A DNA stretch of 6,197 nt from Salinibacterium sp. (GTDB taxonomy: Bacteria; Actinomycetota; Actinomycetes; Actinomycetales; Microbacteriaceae), in the NCBI GenBank assembly GCA_025352485.1, contig JANXTJ010000173.1, positions 1 through 6,197 of the forward strand, in the 5' to 3' direction. Position numbers and translations under genes: made by a program. Below the pieces are notes generated by a model. The model made no database searches. It saw nothing but the letters and a program-made list of their open reading frames with translations, and was not told where the DNA came from. Shown piece after piece: positions 1 through 5,077 of the stretch (position 1 is the first letter of the stretch; every line of letters starts with the position of its first letter).

Positions 1-1
1 G

Positions 2-853
2 GATGCCTCGCTCAACTATGAGCCGGAGACCTCGGTGGCCCTCGGTTTCGGTTTCCGCTGTGGGTTCTTGGGGCTTCTGCTCCTCGAGATCGTGACCGAA
101 CGGCTAGAGCGTGAATTCGGCCTCGACCTCATCTCGACCGCGCCCTCGGTGACCTATGAGGTGACCACGGAAGACAAGAAGCGCTACACCGTCACCAACC
201 CGAGCGAGTTTCCTTCCGGCACCAAGATTGCCCACGTCACGGAGCCGATGGTGCGGGCGGCAATTTTGGCGCCAAAAGACTATGTCGGCATCATCATGGA
301 GCTGTGCCAGTCGCGGCGCGGCTCGCTCATCGGCATGGACTACCTCGGTGAAGACCGGGTGGAAATCAAGTACACGATGCCGCTCGGCGAGATCGTCTTC
401 GACTTCTTCGATCAACTCAAGAGCAAGACGGCCGGCTATGCCTCGCTCGATTACGAGCCCAGCGGCGACCAAGAGGCCGACCTCGTAAAGGTCGACATTC
501 TGCTGCAGGGCGAGGCGGTTGACGCCTTCAGTGCGATCGTGCACCGCGACAAGGCCTATGCCTACGGCGTGCTGATGACCGAGCGCCTGAAGAAACTCAT
601 TCCGCGTCAGCAGTTTGAGGTGCCCATTCAGGCGGCGATCGGGGCCAGGATCATCGCGCGCGAGTCGATCTCGGCGATCCGTAAAGACGTGCTCGCCAAG
701 TGCTACGGCGGTGACATCACCCGCAAGCGCAAGCTCCTCGAGAAGCAGAAAGAGGGCAAGAAGCGCATGAAGATGGTGGGTCGCGTTGAGGTTCCCCAGG
801 AGGCCTTCGTTGCGGCGCTGACGGGCGACGTCGAGAAGAAAGACAAGAAATAG
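2..853 (+). CDS. lepA: Elongation factor 4 (LepA), C-terminal part, 5' end cut by window
   Basis: This is the C-terminal portion, about 283 codons, of the ribosome-associated translational GTPase EF4/LepA. LepA binds ribosomes, can back-translocate them in vitro and supports translation or ribosome assembly under stress. The frame is open from base 2, beginning DASLNYEPET and then the family signature ALGFGFRCGFLGLL, so the GTG at 35 is internal and not a start. The G domain and domain II lie upstream of the window; about 330 residues are missing relative to a usual 600-620. Visible parts are the EF-G domain III/V-like regions (EPMVRAAILAPKDYVGIIMELCQ, RRGSLIGMDYLG) and the LepA-specific C-terminal domain, with YGGDITRKRKLLEKQKEGKK and RMKMVGRVEVPQEAFVAAL. 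The lysine-rich tail ends at TAG 851-853. I see no convincing terminator behind it. The identification is near certain. Confidence 0.98.
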   Translation, partial: DASLNYEPETSVALGFGFRCGFLGLLLLEIVTERLEREFGLDLISTAPSVTYEVTTEDKKRYTVTNPSEFPSGTKIAHVTEPMVRAAILAPKDYVGIIMELCQSRRGSLIGMDYLGEDRVEIKYTMPLGEIVFDFFDQLKSKTAGYASLDYEPSGDQEADLVKVDILLQGEAVDAFSAIVHRDKAYAYGVLMTERLKKLIPRQQFEVPIQAAIGARIIARESISAIRKDVLAKCYGGDITRKRKLLEKQKEGKKRMKMVGRVEVPQEAFVAALTGDVEKKDKK

Positions 854-911
854 GGGCACAATCACCCTGACGCGCTAGGGAACTGGTCCGTCCCGTCCCC
901 CTGGTCAGACG

Positions 912-943
912 AGCCCGGCCGTGCCCGCGCAGCCCGGCCGTGC
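912..943. repeat. 13-base direct repeat, two copies with 19-base period
   Basis: The word AGCCCGGCCGTGC occurs at 912-924 and again exactly at 931-943. It sits at the start of the C-rich block. Function is unknown; it looks like local duplication in low-complexity DNA. Confidence 0.75.
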
Positions 944-979
944 GTGTCATCCGTGTCGTCCTGTCCGTACCCTGTCTGG

Positions 980-1010
980 CCCCGTCCCGCCCTTTCCCCG
1001 CCCCCTGCCC
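980..1010 (-). other. Putative G-quadruplex motif on minus strand (i-motif strand is plus)
   Basis: The plus strand has six runs of three or more C within 31 bases: 980-983, 986-988, 990-992, 996-999, 1001-1005 and 1008-1010. They are separated by loops of only 2, 1, 3, 1 and 2 bases. On the minus strand this is a six-tract G-quadruplex motif, well beyond the usual G3+N1-7 rule. For rightward transcription from lepA or toward the dehydrogenase the G-rich strand is the template, so a fold could impede polymerase or favour R-loops. The motif is seen directly; folding in the cell is inference. Confidence 0.6.
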
Positions 1011-1026
1011 TCGTACCTGTCCCGCG

Positions 1027-1041
1027 CTGTCCTGTCCTGTC
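1027..1041. repeat. Tandem 5-base repeat (CTGTC)x3
   Basis: CTGTC occurs three times head to tail at 1027-1031, 1032-1036 and 1037-1041. Further single copies lie at 961-965, 972-976 and 1017-1021. Together they make a short-repeat block typical of replication slippage in non-coding DNA. Confidence 0.75.
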
Positions 1042-1063
1042 CCGCGCGAGCCCGTCCGCCGAC

Positions 1064-1112
1064 TTGTGAGTTGCGCACCCTGCCGAGCCGTGGGAGCGTG
1101 CGCAACTCGCAA
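1064..1112. repeat. Long inverted repeat (15-base arms) in the spacer before the dehydrogenase
   Basis: The left arm 1064-1078 (core GAGTTGCGCAC, 1068-1078) pairs with the right arm 1098-1112 (core GTGCGCAACTC, 1098-1108). The 11-base core is perfect, and it extends outward by one T:G and three further Watson-Crick pairs. The loop is 19 bases (1079-1097). The right arm runs into the first two units of the 7-base tandem repeat. There is no T-run after it, so it does not look like a standard terminator. A cruciform, an RNA hairpin or a protein site are all possible. Confidence 0.65.
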
Positions 1113-1144
1113 CTCGCAACTCGCAACTCGCAACTTGCAACTGC
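1103..1144. repeat. 7-base tandem repeat, four perfect and two variant CAACTCG units
   Basis: CAACTCG is repeated exactly at 1103, 1110, 1117 and 1124. It is followed by CAACTTG at 1131 and CAACTGC at 1138. Related words lie nearby: GCAACTCAC at 1172-1180 in the same orientation, and the inverted forms GTGAGTTGC at 1066-1074 and CAAGTTGCG at 1205-1213. The array is outside any gene, so changes of unit number would alter spacing or structure upstream of the dehydrogenase rather than a reading frame. Confidence 0.9.
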
Positions 1145-1207
1145 CACGACCGCGCGTAGCTCGCGCCCCCCGCAACTCACGAGACCCTCGACCGCGCGAA
1201 AACACAA

Positions 1208-1222
1208 GTTGCGGGAGGCAAC
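1208..1222. repeat. Small hairpin GTTGC / GCAAC
   Basis: Arms at 1208-1212 and 1218-1222 enclose a 5-base loop (GGGAG). The left arm belongs to the inverted CAAGTTGCG copy that also matches the tandem array at 1129-1137, so two alternative pairings are possible. No T-run follows. Confidence 0.4.
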
Positions 1223-1245
1223 CCGTCTACTCGTTAGTGGGTTCA

Positions 1246-1271
1246 CACAACACTCTGACGATTTCGTTGTG
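1246..1271. promoter_or_regulatory. Possible operator: inverted repeat CACAAC-N14-GTTGTG before the dehydrogenase
   Basis: Six-base arms at 1246-1251 and 1266-1271 flank 14 bases. The right arm touches the GGGGAGG ribosome-binding sequence that starts at 1271. The position fits a repressor site or a hairpin that masks the ribosome-binding site. Acyl-CoA dehydrogenase genes are often controlled by TetR-type regulators that bind palindromes, but this one is short and could be chance. Confidence 0.25.
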
Positions 1272-1277
1272 GGGAGG
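1271..1277 (+). promoter_or_regulatory. Ribosome-binding site of the acyl-CoA dehydrogenase, unusually far from its start
   Basis: GGGGAGG is a near-perfect Shine-Dalgarno sequence. It ends 13 bases before the ATG at 1291, longer than the usual 5-9. No in-frame ATG, GTG or TTG lies between the two, so ATG 1291 remains the first usable start. Confidence 0.6.
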
Positions 1278-1290
1278 ATATTCTGCCGAA

Positions 1291-3078
1291 ATGAGTGACT
1301 ATCGCCCCCCCGTTTCCGACATGGCCTTCATCCTTGAACACGTTGCGGGTTATCCGGACGTCGCGGCGATGCCTGGCTTCGAGCACGCCGATCTCGAGAC
1401 GGTCGTCGAGCTCCTGAAGGAGTGCGGCAGCTTCATGGCAGAGGTCGTGGCGCCGACGAACCGGGTGGGCGACACCGAGGGGGCCAAGCGGCTGCCCGAC
1501 GGCACGGTCACGCTACCGGCGGCGTTCACAGCGGCCTACAAGAAATATGTCGAGACGGGCTGGGGTTCGATCCCCTTCCCCGAGGAGTTTGGCGGTGGCG
1601 GGTTTCCTCACTCGGTCGGTCTTGCCATCCAAGAGATGATGCAGGCCTCCAACATGGCGTTCTCGCTCGGCCCGCTGCTCACCCAGGGCGCGATTGACGC
1701 GCTTCTGCACTACGGCAATCAAGAGCAGAAGGAGCTCTACCTCCCCAAGATGATCTCGGGGCAGTGGATGGGCACGATGAACCTCACTGAGCCGCAGGCC
1801 GGCTCTGACGTGGGGGCGCTGCAGACCAAGGCCGTGCCGCGCGACGACGGCAGTTTTGGTATTTCCGGCCAGAAGATCTACATCACCTTCGGTGACCACG
1901 AGCTCGCCGAACAGATCGTGCATCTCGTGCTCGCCCGCACGCCGGGGGCGCCACTCGGCACCAAGGGCATCTCCTGTTTCATCGTGCCGAAATTCTTGGT
2001 CAACGACGACGGCTCGCTCGGCGAACGCAACGGGGTCAGCGCGCTGTCGATCGAACACAAGATGGGCATCCACGGATCGCCCACCTGTGTGATGGAATAC
2101 GACGACGCCACAGGCTACCTCATCGGTGAGGAAAACCTCGGCATGCGCATCATGTTCGTGATGATGAATGTCGCGCGACTCTCGGTGGGAACCCAAGGGC
2201 TCGCCATCTCCGAGCGGGCGTACCAGCAGTCGCTCGACCACGCGCTCACCCGCCGGCAGGGCGTGGCGATCGGCGCGACTGGCACGGATTCGGCGATCAT
2301 CGAGTTTCCTGACGTGCGCCGCATGCTCATGACCCAGAAGGCCTACATCGCGGCCCTGCGTCGCCTGATGCTGTTCAACGCCGTGCAAATGGACCGCAGC
2401 ACGAATGAGCCCGACGCTCAGGCGCGCGCCCGTGCCGTCGAGATCGTCGGTCTGCTCACCCCCATCTGTAAGGCCTTCGGTACCGACCTCGGCACCGAGC
2501 TCACCTCCATTGCCCTGCAAATCCAGGGCGGCATGGGCTACATAGAGGAGACCGGCGCCGCTCAGCACTATCGGGATGTTCGGATCGCCGCCATCTACGA
2601 GGGCACCAACGGTATCCAGGCGGCAGACCTCGTCGGCCGCAAGCTCGGCGTGCGCGGCGGCGCATCCTTCCTCGAATTCCAGGCGACGATGCGCGGGATC
2701 CTCGGCGACCTGACGGCGGCCGGCAGCGACTTCGATTCGATCCGCGAGGAGCTGGAAGTGCAGTTCGACGCGCTGGAGAAGGCGACCACCTGGATGCTGC
2801 GCACCGGCGTCGGCGACCCGAACGCGGTGCTTGCTGGCTCGAGCCCCTATCTGCGAATGTGGGGCCTGGTGCTCGGCGGCTGGCTGCTGGCCAAGTCGGC
2901 CCTGGCTGCCGCCTCCCTCGGTGACGCGGAGGTGGCTCATGGCCAGCTCGTGCTCGCCCGCTTCTACGCGGAGCAGTTGCTTCCCGCGACCAGCGGTCTG
3001 CTCGGGGCAGCAACGGCGGGAGCGCGCGACCTGTTCGCGCTTGACGCCGACGAATTCGCGGGGCTGGTCAAGCGCTAA
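1291..3078 (+). CDS. Acyl-CoA dehydrogenase, ~600-residue class (FadE/DmdC-like)
   Basis: This is a cytoplasmic flavoenzyme of 595 residues that oxidises an acyl-CoA to the trans-2-enoyl-CoA and passes electrons from FAD to electron-transfer flavoprotein. The domain order is: a short N-terminal extension typical of this class (MSDYRPPVSDMAFILEHV); the alpha-helical N domain; the middle beta domain with MNLTEPQAGSDVGAL at about 163-177 (flavin and substrate contacts); the C-terminal helical domain with QIQGGMGYIEE and IYEGTNGIQ, where Glu437 is the expected catalytic base; and a further C-terminal domain to 595. That last domain separates this class from the 380-residue enzymes. The start at ATG 1291 is chosen because the YxPPxxDMxF opening is conserved in relatives. 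The chain length of the substrate cannot be read; relatives include long-chain FadE types and methylmercaptopropionyl-CoA dehydrogenase. It is convergent with the SDR gene, with no partner beta-oxidation gene in view. Confidence 0.95.
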   Translation: MSDYRPPVSDMAFILEHVAGYPDVAAMPGFEHADLETVVELLKECGSFMAEVVAPTNRVGDTEGAKRLPDGTVTLPAAFTAAYKKYVETGWGSIPFPEEFGGGGFPHSVGLAIQEMMQASNMAFSLGPLLTQGAIDALLHYGNQEQKELYLPKMISGQWMGTMNLTEPQAGSDVGALQTKAVPRDDGSFGISGQKIYITFGDHELAEQIVHLVLARTPGAPLGTKGISCFIVPKFLVNDDGSLGERNGVSALSIEHKMGIHGSPTCVMEYDDATGYLIGEENLGMRIMFVMMNVARLSVGTQGLAISERAYQQSLDHALTRRQGVAIGATGTDSAIIEFPDVRRMLMTQKAYIAALRRLMLFNAVQMDRSTNEPDAQARARAVEIVGLLTPICKAFGTDLGTELTSIALQIQGGMGYIEETGAAQHYRDVRIAAIYEGTNGIQAADLVGRKLGVRGGASFLEFQATMRGILGDLTAAGSDFDSIREELEVQFDALEKATTWMLRTGVGDPNAVLAGSSPYLRMWGLVLGGWLLAKSALAAASLGDAEVAHGQLVLARFYAEQLLPATSGLLGAATAGARDLFALDADEFAGLVKR

Positions 3079-3112
3079 GCGGTGCCCTGAACTACCGGCG
3101 CCCTCAACCGCT
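3078..3112. terminator. Weak inverted repeat between convergent genes, possible bidirectional terminator
   Basis: AGCGGT at 3078-3083 pairs with ACCGCT at 3107-3112. An alternative inner stem is GGTGCC 3081-3086 with GGCGCC 3097-3102. It spans the gap between the stop codons of the dehydrogenase and the SDR gene, where a shared terminator is expected. There is no T-run on either strand, so it is a weak call. Confidence 0.25.
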
Positions 3113-3956
3113 AGCGCGCGTCGCGCCAGCTGTGCTGAGGTTCGTAGCCCAGATCGCGACGTGCTTTCGCGATCGACAGCAGGGTGTCGTTGACGCCAAG
3201 GTCGGTCGTTCTGTTCACCTCGGGGAACAGCTCGGCGACGAGCTCGTCGTTCGGCCGCGTCATGACGGTGTCGGCGGCGGCGACGATGTAGGCCTCGAAG
3301 CCCGGCTTCGCGGTCTCCAGCGCCCGCCGGATGGCTTGCGCGCCGTCGCGGGCGTCGATGTAACCCCAGAGGTTCCATTTGCGCAGCGACGCGTCATCCT
3401 GAAAGTCAGCGAAGGCGGCGTAATCCTGTGGCGCCATCACGTTAGAGAAACGTAGGGCGGTGATCGATAGCTCCGGCTCCCACCGCACGAACTTGCGTGC
3501 CATCTCTTCTTCGAGGTGCTTGACGAGGGAGTAAACCGACTCCGGACGGGTGTCGTATTCCTCGTCAACCGGAAGGTACGGCGGCGCGGCGTCGAAGGGC
3601 AGCCCCAGCACGGTCTCGCTAGAGGCATAGACAATCCGGCTGATACCGGCACGGCGGGCGGACTGAAAGACGTGAAAGGTCGACAGCATGTTGTTCTGGA
3701 AAGTCGCGGCATCCGGCAGGATTCCCGGGGCCGGGATCGCCGCAAGGTGCACGATCGCGTCCAGTCCGGTGTGCCGATCGTTGACCCCGAGGATCGCGTC
3801 AAGGGTCTGCCCGTAGTCGGTGAAGTCAACGATGGTCGAGACGCCCTCGCGGTCGGCCACCCTGTCGAAGTTGATGACCTCGTGCCCGGCACTGCGTAGG
3901 TCGATAAGGGTGGCTTTGCCCAGCTTGCCGCTTCCGCCCGTCACTGCAATTCTCAT
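3111..3956 (-). CDS. NAD(P)-dependent epimerase/dehydratase, extended SDR family
   Basis: This is a cytoplasmic oxidoreductase of 281 residues with the Rossmann fold of the NAD-dependent epimerase/dehydratase family. The N-terminus MRIAVTGGSGKLG carries the TGxxGxxG dinucleotide-binding loop (Gly7, Gly10, Gly13). The acidic end of the second strand (NFDR, Asp31) favours NAD over NADP. HLAAIP at 70-75 is the family's conserved strand-4 motif. The catalytic triad is visible as Ser112/Ser113 in YASSETVLG and Tyr142-x3-Lys146 in YSLVK. SITALRFSNVMAP at 164-176 is the usual substrate-side segment. The substrate is probably a nucleotide sugar or a related sugar or lactone, but the sequence does not settle it. 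The ATG at 3956 lies right at the glycine motif and gives a normal length; no clear Shine-Dalgarno sequence precedes it, so a leaderless or weakly translated message is possible. It is convergent with the acyl-CoA dehydrogenase and divergent from the DUF1990 remnant. Confidence 0.92.
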   Translation of the reverse strand: MRIAVTGGSGKLGKATLIDLRSAGHEVINFDRVADREGVSTIVDFTDYGQTLDAILGVNDRHTGLDAIVHLAAIPAPGILPDAATFQNNMLSTFHVFQSARRAGISRIVYASSETVLGLPFDAAPPYLPVDEEYDTRPESVYSLVKHLEEEMARKFVRWEPELSITALRFSNVMAPQDYAAFADFQDDASLRKWNLWGYIDARDGAQAIRRALETAKPGFEAYIVAAADTVMTRPNDELVAELFPEVNRTTDLGVNDTLLSIAKARRDLGYEPQHSWRDAR

Positions 3957-3966
3957 GGGCCCAGTC

Positions 3967-4006
3967 TCGCACCGACCGCCGGGGCCGAGGTCGCACCGAC
4001 CGCCGG
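3967..4006. repeat. 16-base direct repeat, two exact copies with 24-base period
   Basis: TCGCACCGACCGCCGG lies at 3967-3982 and at 3991-4006, with 8 bases between the copies. The repeat occupies the space just upstream of the leftward SDR gene, where its promoter or operator should be. It could be two sites for one regulator or a recent local duplication next to the broken DUF1990 gene. Confidence 0.8.
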
Positions 4007-4046
4007 TTCGTAAGATGGGCAGGTTTTCACGAGTGCCAGCGATGAG

Positions 4047-4355
4047 TTGCTGCGCCCGGGTGACACGGCAGTGCTGTCACTCGGCTGGGGAATGAACGAG
4101 CCTGTCCGCATCGTCTATCTGGTGAACGAGGAGCACCGTCGTGGGTACGCCTACGGCACACTGCCGGGGCATCCCCTCTTCGGCGAGGAGAGCTTCGTCG
4201 TTGAGCACCGCGCCGACGATTCGGTACGGATCACCGTGCGAGCGTTCTCGCGACCGTCGAGCAGGTTTTGGTGGGCCGTCTATCCCGCGCTCCGCCTCGC
4301 ACAGGCGTACTTTACCCGTCGCTACCTGAGGGTGCTCGCGGTTCCGATCGACTGA
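4047..4355 (+). pseudogene. DUF1990 (UPF0548) family protein, N-terminally shortened, probable gene remnant
   Basis: The longest form from TTG 4047 is 102 residues; intact family members have about 165-175. The C-terminal two thirds is well kept: VRIVYLVNEEHRRGYAYGTLPGHP, then GEESFVVEHR, ITVRAFSRPSSRFWWAVYP and QAYFTRRYLRVLAV, all family hallmarks. The molecular function of the family is unknown. Upstream the frame is open only to a TAA at 4011-4013. The residues just after it, DGQVFTSASDELL, resemble the early VFxxAxxxLL segment of the family but run straight into RPGDTAVLSL. About 25 residues seem to be lost between them, and the first 30 or so are missing too. No start (TTG 4047, GTG 4071, ATG 4092) has a good ribosome-binding site. 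The 3' end overlaps the convergent HAD gene by 34 bases. A short expressed protein starting at one of these codons is the alternative. Confidence 0.6.
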
Positions 4356-5011
4356 TTCACGGCGACCAGCAGATCATCGAGCCCGCTGATGAGGTCGTCG
4401 ATCACGACCAGCGCGCTTGTCGGCCGCAATTGGTCGGCGCCGTAGGCCCCCGTCGCGACGGCGATGAAGGGGATGCCGGCCGAGTCTGCCGCTTCGCCAT
4501 CTTTCGGGGTGTCCCCGACGATGAATGCACGGCTTCCGGCAAGGGTGGCGCCGGCGTCAGCGGTCAGGTGGTGCCGGGTGGGGGAGTGCGCCCCGAAGAA
4601 GGAGTGCTCCCAGTCAAAAAGGTCGACGTCGATGCCAGCGGCCAGCAACTTGTAGCGGGCGCGGTTGACTCCGTTGCCGGTCAACAGGGCGTTGATCCAA
4701 CCGTTAGCGCTGACCTCGGCGATCGCTTCACGCACGCCGGGGCAGCGTTCCCGCACCCAGCCCGCCTCGTGTTGCTCCTTCGAGAGCTCATCCAAACGCA
4801 GCAGCACGGCCGGCAGCAGGTCCGCGGGCAGATCATTCGCCGCCAAGATCGCGAGCAGCAACTGGCCCTCCGTCATGCCGTGCGGACTCGTGACGCGCAC
4901 GGTGGGTCGCGCCCCTGTCACCTGTTCGATCGAGTCGAGGTAGAGGGTGCCTGCCTTCGCGGTGTTGCGAATCAGGGTTCCGTCGATGTCCCAGAGGATG
5001 TATGTGCTCAC
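4322..5011 (-). CDS. HAD-family hydrolase (phosphoglycolate phosphatase-like)
   Basis: This is a soluble haloacid dehalogenase superfamily phosphatase of 229 residues. Motif I is WDIDGTL (Asp8 nucleophile, Asp10 acid/base), motif II is LLTGN (Thr111), motif III is probably Lys121 and motif IV is VGDTPKD (Asp167 and Asp171, Mg2+ binding). The helical cap between motifs I and II (about 15-95) is of the C1 type seen in Gph-like phosphatases. These act on small phosphorylated metabolites; the substrate here is unknown. The open frame continues far upstream, but that part is the antisense of hemW. The true start is one of two adjacent GTG codons, at 5011 or 5014, which put the nucleophile at the usual residue 8-9. 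A GGAAG sequence (5025-5021) lies 6-9 bases upstream. It is divergent from hemW with about 65 bases between them, so the two genes share a promoter region. Confidence 0.92.
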   Translation of the reverse strand: MSTYILWDIDGTLIRNTAKAGTLYLDSIEQVTGARPTVRVTSPHGMTEGQLLLAILAANDLPADLLPAVLLRLDELSKEQHEAGWVRERCPGVREAIAEVSANGWINALLTGNGVNRARYKLLAAGIDVDLFDWEHSFFGAHSPTRHHLTADAGATLAGSRAFIVGDTPKDGEAADSAGIPFIAVATGAYGADQLRPTSALVVIDDLISGLDDLLVAVNQSIGTASTLR

Positions 5012-5030
5012 CACACCATTCTTCCAGTGC

Positions 5031-5034
5031 GAGG
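5031..5034 (+). promoter_or_regulatory. Shine-Dalgarno sequence of the leader ORF before hemW
   Basis: GAGG at 5031-5034 lies 8 bases before the ATG at 5043, the best ribosome-binding site in this intergenic gap. The hemW ATG at 5078 has no purine-rich sequence of its own in the preceding 15 bases. Confidence 0.45.
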
Positions 5035-5042
5035 ATTGTCCC

Positions 5043-5075
5043 ATGAGCCGCACCGGTCGCGCCGTCACCGCCTGA
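5043..5075 (+). CDS. Putative 10-codon leader ORF immediately upstream of hemW
   Basis: ATG 5043 opens a ten-residue frame, MSRTGRAVTA, that ends at TGA 5073-5075, two bases before the hemW ATG. It has a well-placed Shine-Dalgarno sequence, whereas hemW does not, so translation of hemW may be coupled to termination of this leader. It contains no run of rare or regulatory codons that would suggest attenuation. It is not a recognised peptide, and a chance ATG after a GAGG is the alternative. It could also be the wrecked start of an older gene. Confidence 0.3.
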   Translation: MSRTGRAVTA

Positions 5076-5077
5076 GC

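Larger units (their letters stand above)
854..1290. other. Gene-free, repeat-rich intergenic region between lepA and the acyl-CoA dehydrogenase
   Basis: This stretch of 437 bases has no coding sequence that I accept. The frame of the downstream dehydrogenase stays open back to about 940, but its translation there is an Arg/Pro/Ser/Ala/Cys-rich low-complexity string and its end translates a DNA tandem repeat (RNSQLATRNSQLAT). Family members start at the equivalent of the ATG at 1291. The first half (about 886-1060) is strongly C-rich on the plus strand. The second half (1064-1222) carries many direct and inverted copies of a CGCAACTC-like word. The dehydrogenase promoter probably lies in the last 100 bases, but I could not fix -35 and -10 boxes with confidence. 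Confidence 0.75.

Noticed and set aside
104..865. 253-codon open frame on the minus strand opposite lepA
   Set aside because: lepA is unmistakable on the plus strand. The antisense translation has no family pattern.
852..880. Possible lepA terminator from AGGG/CCCT/AGGG words just after the stop codon
   Set aside because: The stems are only 4 bases long, mutually exclusive and not followed by a T-run.
1064..1222. CRISPR array
   Set aside because: The repeats are 7 bases long and directly adjacent, with no 30-base spacers and no cas genes nearby.
940..1290. N-terminal extension of the acyl-CoA dehydrogenase frame by 117 codons
   Set aside because: The translated sequence is low-complexity and comes partly from DNA tandem repeats. 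Relatives start at the YxPPxxDMxF segment, and a strong Shine-Dalgarno sequence lies just upstream of ATG 1291.
1513..3378. 621-codon open frame on the minus strand across the acyl-CoA dehydrogenase and the end of the SDR gene
   Set aside because: It is antisense to two clear genes, is rich in Arg/Ala/His/Gly and shows no recognisable domain. It is an expected shadow of GC-rich codon use.
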